A stretch of 38,976 nucleotides of DNA from Verrucomicrobiales bacterium (GTDB taxonomy: Bacteria; Verrucomicrobiota; Verrucomicrobiia; Limisphaerales; CAIMTB01). Under the pieces are notes generated by a model. The model worked only from the letters and a program-made list of their open reading frames with translations, did not search any database and had not been told where the DNA came from. Each line of letters opens with the position of its first letter. Within the stretch, counting starts at the first letter, position 1. The position numbers were made by a program, and so were the translations under genes. This document shows positions 13,693 to 23,999 of the stretch, piece by piece. The stretch spans positions 1-38,976 of the forward strand of contig JAEUHG010000274.1 in the NCBI GenBank assembly GCA_016795425.1, written 5' to 3'.

Positions 13693-16266
13693 GTGAATGC
13701 CATCCATAATCAGCGTGGTGTCGGAATCGGAGGTCGAATCCGGTTCGTGGGGAAGATGGCGTGGCGCGACAGCCGGGCGAGTCGGTGGCGGTTGCTTCTC
13801 TTCACCCTCTGCATTGTCGTGGGCATCGCTGGGTTGGTGGCGGTGGGTTCGTTGGGTCGCTCGCTCGAAGGGGCGGTCGAAGGGCAGGCTAAGACATTGC
13901 TCGGGGCGGATCTTTCGATCGGGTCACGGGTTCAGTTCACGGCGGAGCACGAGCGGTTCCTCACCACACTGGGAGGCGAACAGGCGCGCGAAATCACCTT
14001 CACGACGATGATCGTCTTTCCGCAGCGCGAGGGAGAAGGAACGCGGTTGGTGCAGGTGCGCGGTTTGGAGGGTGGGTTTCCGTTCTATGGGCGGATCGAG
14101 TCGGTGCCACCGGAAGCGGCGGACCGCTTCCGGGAGCAGGGCGGCGTTTTGGTGGAGGAATCCTTGCTGCTCCAGTTCGGGGCGAAGGTGGGTGATGGGG
14201 TGAAGATCGGATCCTTGGAGACGCGGGTGCTGGGGGCGTTGCAGAAGGTGCCGGGGGAAAGCGTGGCCTTCGCCACGATCGCGCCGAGGGTTTATCTGAG
14301 GATGGAAGACCTTCGGGCAACCGGGTTGCTTCGCGACGGAAGCCTGGCCCGGTATCGGGTGTTGTTCCGCATGCCGGCGTCGCTGGATGTGGTGAAGTGG
14401 GTGGAGAGCCATCGGACGCGTTTGGACGAATTGCGATTGGCGGTGGCGACGGTGGCGGATCGCAAGGAGGACCTGGGGCAATCGATGCGCAACCTCTACC
14501 ATTTTCTGAATCTTGTCGGGTTCGTGGCCTTGCTGCTGGGCGGGGTGGGGATCGCGAGCGCGATCCAGGCGCATGTGAAGCAAAAGGTGCCCACGGTGGC
14601 GGTCCTGAGGTGTTTGGGGAGCCCGGTGGGATGGGCGTTCGCCGTCTATGTGACGCAGGGAGTGGCTTTGGGGTTGGTCGGGGCGGTGCTGGGTGCGGTG
14701 GCGGGGGTGACCATCCAGCGGTTGTTGCCGCGGGTGATTGCGGATTTTGTGCCCTTCGAGGTGGAGATCGCGACCTCATGGTCAGCGTTGGCGGAGGCGG
14801 CGGCCCTGGGTTTCTCGGTCTGTGTGCTATTCGCCTTGTTGCCCTTGGCAGGGATTCGGCGGGTTTCGCCGCTGCAGGTTTTGCGAGTGGCCCACGAGCC
14901 GAGGCGGGTGCGAGACCCGCTGCGGGTCGGGGTGGTCGTGGCGCTGGCTGGGTTGGTGTTGGCCTTCGCCCTTGGCCATACCCAGCGATGGCAGGAGGGT
15001 GTGGGCTTTGCAGCGGGTTTAACGGTGGCGTTCGCGGCGTTGGCGGGGGTGGCTCGACTGGCGATGGCGGGCCTGCGTCGATTGCGGTTGCCCGGTGCGC
15101 CGTTTGTCGTGCGCCAAGGGTTGGCGAGCGTGCATCGCCCGAACAACCGGACGTTGCTGCTCGTGGTTTCGCTGGGGCTCGGGACGTTCCTCCTGGTGAC
15201 GTTGCAGATGTCACAGACGACGTTGATGCGCGAATTGGTGTCGGGGAGGCAGGAGGGCCGGGCCAATGCCATTCTATTCGACATCCAGGCCGATCAACGC
15301 GAGGCGGTCGCGGAGTTGGTGCGCGGGCAGGGATTGCCGGTGCTGGATGAAGTGCCGATTGTGACGATGCGATTGAAATCGATTCGCGGGACGCCCGTGG
15401 AAGAGATCCTGGCATCGGACCGAGATCGGAAGGGGCCCGGATGGGCTCTGCGCCGCGAATATCGGAGCACATTCACCGACCGCCTGAGGGACAGTGAACG
15501 CATTGTGGCGGGAGAATGGATTGGATCGGTGGACGCGGGCGAGGAGCCGGTGCCGGTGTCGGTGGAGGATGGCATTGCCAAGGAACTCGGCGTGGGAATG
15601 GGGGATGAGCTGGTGTGGGATATCCAGGGAGTGTCCTTGCGGACGCGCATCGCGAGTTTGCGGGAGGTGGATTGGCGCCGGGTCCAGCCGAACTTCTTCG
15701 TGGTGTTTCCGAGGGGGCCCCTGGATGACGCGCCGGCGTTTCACGTGCTGGTGACACGGGTCGAGTCGCCGGAGCAATCCGCGCGAATGCAGCGAGAGGC
15801 GGTGCGGCGGTTTCCGAATGTCTCGGCGATCGACATCACGTTGGTGCTGCGGACGGTGGACCAGATCCTCGGGAAGATCGCCTACGTGATCCGGTTCATG
15901 GCGTTGTTTACGGTGGCGACAGGACTGCTGGTGTTGATTGCGTCGGTGTTGAGCGGTCGCTATCAGCGAGTGCGGGAGAGCATCCTCCTGCGGGTGCTCG
16001 GATGTTCGAGGCGCCAGGTGCTACGGATCCTTCTGGTGGAGTATACAGTGCTGGGAATGTTGTCGGCATTGACGGGTGTGGTGTTGGCATTGGCGGCGAG
16101 CACCGCATTGACGGTGTTGGTATTCAAGTTGCCGTGGACGATTCCGTTGGGTGCACCCCTGGTATCCGTGGCGCTGGTGACGGCGTTGACGGTGATTACC
16201 GGTTGGCTGGCGAGTCGCGGGATCACCACGCAGGCGCCTTTGGAGATCCTGAGAAGAGGGGACTGA
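13693..16266 (+). CDS. FtsX-type ABC permease (YbbP-like)
   Basis: The 857-residue membrane protein partners the ATPase immediately upstream (2-nt gap, GTG start at 13693). One N-terminal helix (about 33-55) is followed by a large extracytoplasmic domain (GADLSIGSR and following), a first FtsX membrane block (about 271-390), two or three further helices (about 411-510), a second soluble domain, and a final FtsX block (about 734-842) ending in a cytoplasmic APLEILRRGD tail. This duplicated architecture is that of the YbbP family, whose physiological substrate is poorly defined. VLRVLGCSRRQVLRI is the typical coupling-loop motif of this class. Probably an ABC extruder or signalling permease at the inner membrane. 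Confidence 0.87.
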   Translation: MNAIHNQRGVGIGGRIRFVGKMAWRDSRASRWRLLLFTLCIVVGIAGLVAVGSLGRSLEGAVEGQAKTLLGADLSIGSRVQFTAEHERFLTTLGGEQAREITFTTMIVFPQREGEGTRLVQVRGLEGGFPFYGRIESVPPEAADRFREQGGVLVEESLLLQFGAKVGDGVKIGSLETRVLGALQKVPGESVAFATIAPRVYLRMEDLRATGLLRDGSLARYRVLFRMPASLDVVKWVESHRTRLDELRLAVATVADRKEDLGQSMRNLYHFLNLVGFVALLLGGVGIASAIQAHVKQKVPTVAVLRCLGSPVGWAFAVYVTQGVALGLVGAVLGAVAGVTIQRLLPRVIADFVPFEVEIATSWSALAEAAALGFSVCVLFALLPLAGIRRVSPLQVLRVAHEPRRVRDPLRVGVVVALAGLVLAFALGHTQRWQEGVGFAAGLTVAFAALAGVARLAMAGLRRLRLPGAPFVVRQGLASVHRPNNRTLLLVVSLGLGTFLLVTLQMSQTTLMRELVSGRQEGRANAILFDIQADQREAVAELVRGQGLPVLDEVPIVTMRLKSIRGTPVEEILASDRDRKGPGWALRREYRSTFTDRLRDSERIVAGEWIGSVDAGEEPVPVSVEDGIAKELGVGMGDELVWDIQGVSLRTRIASLREVDWRRVQPNFFVVFPRGPLDDAPAFHVLVTRVESPEQSARMQREAVRRFPNVSAIDITLVLRTVDQILGKIAYVIRFMALFTVATGLLVLIASVLSGRYQRVRESILLRVLGCSRRQVLRILLVEYTVLGMLSALTGVVLALAASTALTVLVFKLPWTIPLGAPLVSVALVTALTVITGWLASRGITTQAPLEILRRGD

Positions 16267-16388
16267 GAGGACACCAGTATCTTGGAGGGCCGGGTGGGAC
16301 CTGACAGGCGTGCGACGTCGAATTCAGGCTGGACGGGCGAGGGCGCCGTTGACTTCGAGGTTTCCAACGTCTAGGAAGATACACGTTC

Positions 16389-16769
16389 ATGCGGCCCCTC
16401 GCGCGAACGGTGAATCTGGTGCTTCTCGGTCTGATGCTGGGAATGCACTGGGGTGTGCTGCAGTCGGTGGCCTGGGTTTCGATGCTGGCCGATCGACTGC
16501 AGACGGAATCCGTGTCGACAGCTCTTCGCACCACCTTCGACGGCAAGCATCCCTGCAGGATTTGCCTTCTGGTGCGGGAAGGCCGGAATGCCGATCAGAG
16601 CGAGGCCCGGCTGCCTTCGAAGGTCACCCTGGTGAGTGAGTTCTGGGTGGCGACGACGGAGGAGGCGGGGTGGTTAGGGGACGGGAGGCCGGTGGCGCAC
16701 TTTGCCCCGGCGCGAGGGTTGAGTGCTCGTTCCGAGCCCCCGGCATTGCCGCCGCCTCGACCTGCCTGA
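16389..16769 (+). CDS. Small membrane protein with HPCxxC motif
   Basis: The 126-residue product has an N-terminal transmembrane helix (about residues 8-32). It then has the motif DGKHPCRICLLV (about 52-63), whose His, Cys and Cys could bind a metal or form a redox pair, and a Pro-rich tail (ALPPPRPA). I recall similar small proteins with FDGKHPC.LC in Verrucomicrobia and Bacteroidetes, but have no name for the family. AGGAAG lies 11 nt before the ATG and is a plausible ribosome-binding site. It is the first gene of a five-gene run and lies 122 nt after the ABC permease. Metal handling is a hypothesis only. Confidence 0.7.
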   Translation: MRPLARTVNLVLLGLMLGMHWGVLQSVAWVSMLADRLQTESVSTALRTTFDGKHPCRICLLVREGRNADQSEARLPSKVTLVSEFWVATTEEAGWLGDGRPVAHFAPARGLSARSEPPALPPPRPA

Positions 16770-16806
16770 GGTGAGGTCCTGAAGCGTCCGCCGTCGCGAC
16801 GAGGCG

Positions 16807-17565
16807 ATGCGCGGAAACCCGGTCGTTGGGCGCGGATGTCGCCCGACTGGGCTGAAGACCGTTGGCACGCCGGTTTGCGCGTGCGAAACCCCAGGCCTGA
16901 TTGTGTTGCGGATCCCTGCTCATCGAGCGTTCACCCTCATCGAATTGTTGGTGGTCATCGCGATCATCGCGGTGCTTGCCGGCCTGCTATTGCCTGCCCT
17001 GGCGGGTGCCAAGGGTCGGGCGCGGGCGGTGCAGTGCGTCTCCAACCTTCGCCAGATCGGCATGGGCTGCGCCCTGTATGCTCAGGACAACAATGAGGCA
17101 TTGCCGATGTCGGCGCATCAGGGAGCGTCCTGGATTGGCCGTTTGGCGACGTATGGGGTGACCAACACGTATCGCTGTCCGACGGATCCGAATCGCCTGC
17201 GATTCACCAGCTTTGCGATCAACGATTTTCTGACTCCCCAGCCTTTCGGCGCGCGCGATCTTGATTTCTCAAGACTGACTTCGATCGCGTCGCCATCGGA
17301 GACCCTTCACTTGGCCGAGATGACCAAGAAATTCGAAGGGTCCGACCACTTCCATTTCGCAGATGCCTCGGGTGGCGGGTATGCCACCAATGTCTTTGAC
17401 CGACAGGTGGCCGTGGAGCGGCATATTGCTGCGGCCAACTATCTGTTCGTGGACAGCCACGTGGAAGGGGTGCGCTGGGTACGGGTCCGACCTCGCCTTG
17501 GCCAGCCTGGTTCGCGCTTCGTGCGACCGGATGGCCATCCTCAAACCCAAACCCAAAATCCATGA
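16807..17565 (+). CDS. Pseudopilin-like protein (prepilin N-methylation domain)
   Basis: The N-terminus carries the type IV prepilin/pseudopilin signal RAFTLIELLVVIAIIAVLAG with the invariant Glu at position +5 and Ala before the cleavage site. It is followed by LLLPALAGAKGRAR and CVSNLRQIGMGCALYAQDNN, typical of the DUF1559-like exported pseudopilins abundant in Planctomycetes and Verrucomicrobia. The C-terminal part has the usual FVDSHVEGVRWV ending. An ATG at 16807 gives a 39-residue leader; a GTG at 16903 would give a more normal 7-9-residue leader and may be the true start. The stop overlaps the next gene by 4 nt (ATGA), implying translational coupling with the PEP-CTERM protein. Confidence 0.82.
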   Translation: MRGNPVVGRGCRPTGLKTVGTPVCACETPGLIVLRIPAHRAFTLIELLVVIAIIAVLAGLLLPALAGAKGRARAVQCVSNLRQIGMGCALYAQDNNEALPMSAHQGASWIGRLATYGVTNTYRCPTDPNRLRFTSFAINDFLTPQPFGARDLDFSRLTSIASPSETLHLAEMTKKFEGSDHFHFADASGGGYATNVFDRQVAVERHIAAANYLFVDSHVEGVRWVRVRPRLGQPGSRFVRPDGHPQTQTQNP

Positions 17566-18317
17566 CTGAAGCGAAACCTACAAAACCATTGAAACCTAAA
17601 ACCTGTCGGGACGGTTGGCGCGCGTTGGCCTGGGCCATCGCGATCCTGTCCAGCGTCACCCTGCTGCCGTCGGCACAGGCGCAGCACGGACATCTCAACG
17701 CGGGCGCCCTGGGGCAGAACCAGGGCGACCGATTGAACTTCGCCAACGGCGACCTTTTCGCGGCCAGCTCTGGCTACGTGAAGGAGTTGCCGCTGGCCGC
17801 CTCCGGCACCTACGCCGGGTACTATGAAGGCGGCATCACGCTGACGGCGTTGCCGACAACCGTTGCCAACGGCGGCCCCACAGCGGGAGCGTCAGCTCCC
17901 GGCAGCTTCATCATGGTCGGGGTCGAATCGGTGAACGGGCCTTCCGGTGGCGCCTTTGGGATATGGGAGGAGGGCGCCACTTCACCGACGTTCGAATACG
18001 GCGTTGGCTATGACGTCACGGTTCCTTCCAGCCTCATGAGTCTGAGCGACGCCAGCCTGGGGGCCGGGTCGCCGGGTGCGGATCCCTACGGTCATCTGCA
18101 TGGCCGCCGCTTCACCGCCACCGAACCGGGCGATTACACGGTGGGATTCAAGCTGTTCGATGTATCAGCGAATGGGCTGAACGGCGGACCGATCCATACT
18201 CCGTCGGAGACCTTGTTGGTGACCTTCCGCGCCATTCCTGAACCGTCGGTGGTGGCGCTGGCGGTGGTGGGAACGGCTGGGCTGTGGTTCCGGTCACGGT
18301 CGCGCCTTCGACGCTGA
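17562..18317 (+). CDS. PEP-CTERM secreted protein with conserved His motifs
   Basis: The 251-residue protein has a signal peptide (cleavage near SAQAQ) and a C-terminal sorting tag: IPEPS, a hydrophobic helix, then RSRSRLRR, recognised by exosortase in PEP-CTERM systems. The mature protein begins QHGHLNAGALG and later has DPYGHLHGRRFTATEPGDYT and NGGPIHTPSE. The HxHxxxFT...PGxYT pattern resembles the actinobacterial surface-anchored repeat (TIGR03769, choice-of-anchor M type) from memory. Five His residues are shared with the next gene's product, suggesting a metal site. Start ATG overlaps the pseudopilin stop. The function is unknown; a surface metal-binding role is a guess. Confidence 0.78.
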   Translation: MTEAKPTKPLKPKTCRDGWRALAWAIAILSSVTLLPSAQAQHGHLNAGALGQNQGDRLNFANGDLFAASSGYVKELPLAASGTYAGYYEGGITLTALPTTVANGGPTAGASAPGSFIMVGVESVNGPSGGAFGIWEEGATSPTFEYGVGYDVTVPSSLMSLSDASLGAGSPGADPYGHLHGRRFTATEPGDYTVGFKLFDVSANGLNGGPIHTPSETLLVTFRAIPEPSVVALAVVGTAGLWFRSRSRLRR

Positions 18318-18320
18318 TTC

Positions 18321-19277
18321 ATGAATTCACCAGAATTCCCCCACCGGCGGCGGCCGATGGCACGTCCATGGTTCCTGTGGCGCGTGCGTGACGGTGCCGC
18401 TTCGTCCCGGCGCCGATTTGAACCGCGGCATTGCGGTCGCCGGGTGGTGAGGATCGGCACCGCGGTGTTGGGGATTCTGGGGGCCGCCTCCGCGTGGGGG
18501 AGTGGCCATCAACACCTCAATGCCGGCGCCTTGGGGTCGGGCGCCGGCACTCCCCTTTCCTTTATCAATGGTGATCGGTTCGCCGCCGAGTCGGGTTATG
18601 TGGTGGCCCTGGAAAAGGCGGCCGGCGGGTCACAGGCCGGGCTCCACCGCGGGACTATCACCCTGACCTCCCTGCCGGCGACTTTGGACTATGGCGGACC
18701 AGCGTTCGGCCATGCCGCATTCGGTGCTCATCTTGCGGTGATCGTGGAGTCCGTGACTGGCCCCAGCGGCGGGCGATTCGGGTTCTGGGAAGGAGCGGAC
18801 GGTGAGGAGGGGACGATCTTGACGTTCGAGGTGCCGGTGGGTGAGGCGGAGGGGACACGGCAATTTGCGTTGTCAGAAACCCCGGGTGCTCCGGAGGACG
18901 ATCCCTACGGCCACATACACGGTCGAGTGTTTACCGCCACGGCGCCGGGGCTGTACACGGTGGGGTTGCGACTGGTGGATGTGTCGGGGAATGGCCTCGG
19001 GGGAGGGCCCCTCCATCCGCCGTCGGCGTTGTTCCGAATTCAATTTCAGGCGGGCGTAACGATCGCCCATTTGGGACAGGAAGGCGGCCAGGTCCGGGTC
19101 ACTTTCGGGGCGCTGACGGGATACACCTATTGGCTGGAGCAGTCGGAGGCGTTGGGGCCGGATGCGATCTGGATGGAAGCTGGCGGAGCGGTGCGCGGCA
19201 CGGATCATTTGGTGGAAGTGGTGGTGCCGACCGCGGGTGGCACGAGATTCTTCCGCTTGCGGAGGAATCCCAATTGA
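18321..19277 (+). CDS. Paralogue of the PEP-CTERM His-motif protein, with FFR tail
   Basis: The 318-residue product is a tandem paralogue of the gene 3 nt upstream: after a signal-like segment it has HQHLNAGALGSG, GPSGGRFGFWE, DPYGHIHGRVFTATAPGLYT and NGLGGGPLHPPS in the same order. It lacks the PEP-CTERM tag. Instead it has an extra C-terminal domain (residues 252-318) with YWLEQSEAL, a Trp and the tail TRFFRLRRNPN, the same domain type found at the C-termini of other secreted proteins in the window. The long basic N-terminus before the hydrophobic stretch may mean the true start is downstream of 18321. The two tails suggest two different surface-sorting routes for related proteins. Confidence 0.75.
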   Translation: MNSPEFPHRRRPMARPWFLWRVRDGAASSRRRFEPRHCGRRVVRIGTAVLGILGAASAWGSGHQHLNAGALGSGAGTPLSFINGDRFAAESGYVVALEKAAGGSQAGLHRGTITLTSLPATLDYGGPAFGHAAFGAHLAVIVESVTGPSGGRFGFWEGADGEEGTILTFEVPVGEAEGTRQFALSETPGAPEDDPYGHIHGRVFTATAPGLYTVGLRLVDVSGNGLGGGPLHPPSALFRIQFQAGVTIAHLGQEGGQVRVTFGALTGYTYWLEQSEALGPDAIWMEAGGAVRGTDHLVEVVVPTAGGTRFFRLRRNPN

Positions 19278-19286
19278 AGGAACGGG

Positions 19287-21845
19287 GTGGGGGCTGACGA
19301 GCACCGGGAGCGGAATTGGGCGAAGGTCATCCTGTTGGTCAGCGGGATGGTGTCGGTGGGCCATCAATTGCTGTGGACACGGCGGTTGGTCGATTTGCTG
19401 GGTGCGAGCCCGGAGACGTTTGCCAAGGTGGTGGGGGTATTCTTCTTGGGATTGTCGGCAGGATCGGCGTGGTCGGCGTTCAGGCCATCGGGCGGGGCTC
19501 GGGCGTGGGTGCGGGTGGCGATGGCGGAAGCGGTGGTGGGAGTTGGAGCGTTGGGGCCATTGCTGGCGGTGGACGGGTTTCAGGAAGTCGGCGGGGCGAG
19601 CGCGTGGTTGGTAACGGGAGTGGGGCGATGGGTATTGCCATTGGCATTGATTGCGCCGCCGGCGGTGGCGATGGGTCTGGTATTCCCGGCGGTATGGAGG
19701 GCCATGGGGCGAGGAATGGAAAGGGCTGTCGGGAACGGGCAGGAAAGCGGGGACGATGGGGCACAGGGGGTTCGGCTCTATGCCTGGAACACACTGGGAG
19801 GACTGGCAGCGATCGGGGGTGTGTTTTTTTATGCGCTTCCGTACCTCGGCATGGTGGGAACCGGCCTAGGATTGTCGGCGGCCAATCTTGGCTTGGCATG
19901 GGTTGCATGGACCATGGGGCGGCGCCGCGAGATTGAGAGAAGGCAGGAAGGATGGGAGACGCGGAACGCGGGCTCGATGGGGGAAGCCTTGGGTGAGCCC
20001 CAAGGGACCGTGGTCTCCAGGTTTGGGAACCGTTGGGTGTTTGGGCGGCGTGAGGGTTTGGCGTTGATGTCCGGGTACGCGGTTCTGGCGATGGAAGTGA
20101 TCGTCCAGCACCAGTTCGCGCAGGTGGCGATCAACTCCCATTTTGCCGCAGCCGGAGTACTGGCGTTTGTCTTTGCCGGTTTGGTGGTGGGGGCATTCGC
20201 TGCGACGGTGATCCGGGTTCGGCCAGGTCTTTTGGGAATTGCCGCGTGTTCATGTTTTGCGCAGCCATGGCTCTTCGCGTGGTGCCAGCCGGGGCTGCGC
20301 ATCATTTCCTACGAATTGCCACCGCCGGTGTATTTCCTGCACCTGGGGATTCTTGGTTTGCTGGCCGCCGTCCCGATGTTCGCGGTAGCCGGCATGATCT
20401 TCCCCGATTTATTGCGGGAACGCCGGACGAAGGAGGGGCCGGGGTCGAAAGCAGCGCTGCTGGCGATCAACGGACTGGGGGGGTGGCTCGGGGCTGAAAT
20501 GGCCCAGGGTGTTTTGATGCCGCGCTTCGGGCTCTGGAGTTCGATGAGTATGTTGGGGCTGGCGTATGTGGCGATGTACCTGGCATGGGAGCGGCCGGTG
20601 GCGGGAGGATGGCGACGCGGGTTGAGCGTGCTGCTGCTGGGGGTGGCGGGAATGGTGGGGGTTCGGTTGAGTGCGCAGCTGCCCCAGGTGGCTGCGGCGG
20701 CTGGAGAGACAGTGGTGGAAGTGGCGACGGGCAGGGAGGGGGTGGTGGCGACCGTGACTGGCGGGACCAACGATTGGCGGATTCTCTTCAACAACACCTA
20801 CACCCTGGGCGGATCGCTGGCCCAGGCGAACCAGGAACGACAAGCGCTCCTGCCCTTGCTGTTGCAGGGGTTCGGAACGGGAAAGCGAGTGGCACTGCTG
20901 GGCTTGGCAACGGGGAGTACCACCGGGGGAGCGGCATTGGCTCCTTGGCTGGAGCGGATCGAAGCGTTTGAACTGAGTCCTTTGGTCGCCCGCATGGCCG
21001 AACGCCATTTTGCGCCTTGGAATCGCGGCATCAGCACCAACGCGCGCGTACGGGTGGTCATTGAAGACGCACGCCTGGGAATGCAGGGAGATCCGGGTCG
21101 ATGGGATGTGGTGGTGGGAGACCTGTTCCTGCCTTGGCGAACCGGCGAGGGGCGGTTGTATACTGTCGAGCACTTTGCCGAGGTGCGACGGTCATTGAAG
21201 GATGACGGATTGTTTTGCCAGTGGCTGCCCCTGTTCCAACTGACGCAGACCCAATTTGAAGTGATCCTGAGGACGTTTCGGCAGGTCTTTGGCGATGGCT
21301 TCGCGGTGCGCGGGGATTTCTATGCGGAACAGCCGATCGTGGGATTGTGCGCGTTTGGTGATGGACGAGGCATGGAACGGTTGGATTGGACGCGAATTGA
21401 TGAGGCCTGCCGGGCGGTACGCGGGCGAGCAGGTGGCACGACCGATCCTTTGCTGCGCCATTCGGAAGGGATCGCCATGTGCCTGTTGGGGCCGTTGCCG
21501 GAGGTCTCGGGAGGGAGGGTCAACACCCTGGGAAACGCGTGGATTGAGTGGGATGCGGGGCGGAACATCGTTGGTTTGCGCCACCCGTGGTTCATCGGTG
21601 TGCCGTGGGGCGAATGGGCACGCGAGGTGCATCGGCGTGGCGTGGGGTTTTTACCGCCGGACTTGGTGGCGGCCCACGACGCAGGGCAATTCTTTCTGAC
21701 GCTCGAAATTGCCGTCGTGGCCAAGAGTTCGATGGCGGCGAATCTGTCGGCGCAGGTTGAGGATCGGCTGCCTCGCCGTCTGCGGTCGGACCCTGATGCC
21801 GCCTGGCTCAATTGGCCCGGTCGTTGCAAGCCCGGCGACCGCTAG
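19287..21845 (+). CDS. Fused MFS-like/spermidine-synthase-like membrane protein
   Basis: The 852-residue protein starts at a GTG 9 nt after the previous stop, with GAAGG upstream. The first ~480 residues contain many hydrophobic helices beginning MVSVGHQLLWTRRLVDLLG. This opening, with a WTR motif, is characteristic of the fused-MFS/spermidine synthase family. The C-terminal part has a Rossmann methyltransferase-like spermidine synthase fold: RVALLGLATGSTTGGAAL (SAM-type glycine loop), an acidic strand end (IEAFELSP), VVIEDARLGM, WDVVVGDLFLPW, YTVEHFAEVRRSL, and GLFCQWLPLFQL. Whether it makes polyamine is uncertain; homologues in large copy number suggest other substrates. It closes the five-gene run. 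Confidence 0.82.
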   Translation: MGADEHRERNWAKVILLVSGMVSVGHQLLWTRRLVDLLGASPETFAKVVGVFFLGLSAGSAWSAFRPSGGARAWVRVAMAEAVVGVGALGPLLAVDGFQEVGGASAWLVTGVGRWVLPLALIAPPAVAMGLVFPAVWRAMGRGMERAVGNGQESGDDGAQGVRLYAWNTLGGLAAIGGVFFYALPYLGMVGTGLGLSAANLGLAWVAWTMGRRREIERRQEGWETRNAGSMGEALGEPQGTVVSRFGNRWVFGRREGLALMSGYAVLAMEVIVQHQFAQVAINSHFAAAGVLAFVFAGLVVGAFAATVIRVRPGLLGIAACSCFAQPWLFAWCQPGLRIISYELPPPVYFLHLGILGLLAAVPMFAVAGMIFPDLLRERRTKEGPGSKAALLAINGLGGWLGAEMAQGVLMPRFGLWSSMSMLGLAYVAMYLAWERPVAGGWRRGLSVLLLGVAGMVGVRLSAQLPQVAAAAGETVVEVATGREGVVATVTGGTNDWRILFNNTYTLGGSLAQANQERQALLPLLLQGFGTGKRVALLGLATGSTTGGAALAPWLERIEAFELSPLVARMAERHFAPWNRGISTNARVRVVIEDARLGMQGDPGRWDVVVGDLFLPWRTGEGRLYTVEHFAEVRRSLKDDGLFCQWLPLFQLTQTQFEVILRTFRQVFGDGFAVRGDFYAEQPIVGLCAFGDGRGMERLDWTRIDEACRAVRGRAGGTTDPLLRHSEGIAMCLLGPLPEVSGGRVNTLGNAWIEWDAGRNIVGLRHPWFIGVPWGEWAREVHRRGVGFLPPDLVAAHDAGQFFLTLEIAVVAKSSMAANLSAQVEDRLPRRLRSDPDAAWLNWPGRCKPGDR

Positions 21846-22134
21846 GCTTCGGCGCAGTCACCAGGAAATGGAGAAGATATGGAAAGGGTTCAGGAGCCCG
21901 AACGGGTTCCTCCGCCGGATGGCGGTGACGACGCCCCCTCCGATCTCGGTCTTGCCAAGTTGGACGGAGTCGGGGGAGGGGATTCGGTGGCGAGTATGGG
22001 ATCCATCTTTCGATGGGGTGGGGTTGCGGGTGGGACAGTGAGGCCGGGTTGGTGGTGCTGGCGAGCGAGAGAAGGGTGGCAAAACGCTTCCCTTGGGTGA
22101 GGTCGACGGTATCGTCGCGGCCGACGGCATCGCG

Positions 22135-23597
<1,463 letters not shown>

Positions 23598-23604
<7 letters not shown>

Positions 23605-23625
23605 GCGGCGGCGCCGGCTCAGTGG
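23598..23625. terminator. Hairpin covering both convergent stop codons
   Basis: CCAGTGAGC (23598-23606) pairs with GCTCAGTGG (23617-23625) with one mismatch, enclosing the self-complementary CGGCGCCG (23609-23616). It contains the TGA of the response regulator gene (+) and abuts the TGA of the zinc-ribbon gene (-). There is no T-run; bidirectional termination is inferred from position. Confidence 0.45.
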
Positions 23626-23858
23626 TGGTGTGGACCACCGCCGCAGCAACGCCCGCAGGAGCGCGGATTCCCGCTGCAATCGGCGCCCGCGGAGGCGGGA
23701 GACCCGCCATCGCCGCCGGACGACGCGAACACGGAGAACTTCTTTTCCAGATGTTTCGAGCCGCACTTGGGGCAAGGCGTGCCTTTCCAGTCGGAGGAGC
23801 GCACGAGAATCTCGCTCTCGGCCCCGCAGTCCTCGCAATGGAACTCATAGATCGGCAT
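23619..23858 (-). CDS. FmdB-family zinc-ribbon protein with Cys/His tail
   Basis: The 79-residue protein starts MPIYEFHCEDCG, the standard opening of the FmdB/CxxC_CxxC_SSSS putative regulatory family, with zinc-ribbon cysteines C8, C11, C29 and C32 (GTPCPKCGSK). After LEKKFSVFASS, the tail is unusually rich in Gly, Cys and His: ADCSGNPRSCGRCCGGGPHHH. The ATG at 23858 is firm because the family begins at this Met, although the frame is open far upstream. The role of the family is uncertain (regulator or small metal-binding protein). It converges on the sigma-54 regulator gene and diverges from the thioesterase gene. Confidence 0.85.
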   Translation of the reverse strand: MPIYEFHCEDCGAESEILVRSSDWKGTPCPKCGSKHLEKKFSVFASSGGDGGSPASAGADCSGNPRSCGRCCGGGPHHH

Positions 23859-23999
23859 GGCTCGAGCTTGCCGCAGTTCGAGTTGGGTCTCAAGGCGGCG
23901 CTGCATGGACCGCCGGGAACAACGGCGGTGGTCTGCGGCACCTCCACCAGCCGGCGGTCCGGTCGGCACGCGGGGGCGAGGCGAACGCTGGTCGTCCTT

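Noticed and set aside
16862..16880. TTGGCACG...TTGCG, resembling a sigma-54 promoter just before the pseudopilin GTG
   Set aside because: The GG-to-GC spacing is 11 nt instead of the strict 10, and the site lies inside the longer form of the gene; a chance match is more likely.
17562..19277. The tandem paralogues as one gene split by a frameshift
   Set aside because: Each has its own signal-like N-terminus and its own distinct C-terminal tail, so they are separate genes.
21879..22100. 73-codon frame between the spermidine-synthase-like and response regulator genes
   Set aside because: Low GC at third positions for this genome, no motif, and a Trp/Gly-rich tail typical of non-coding translation; a plausible GGAG upstream is not enough.
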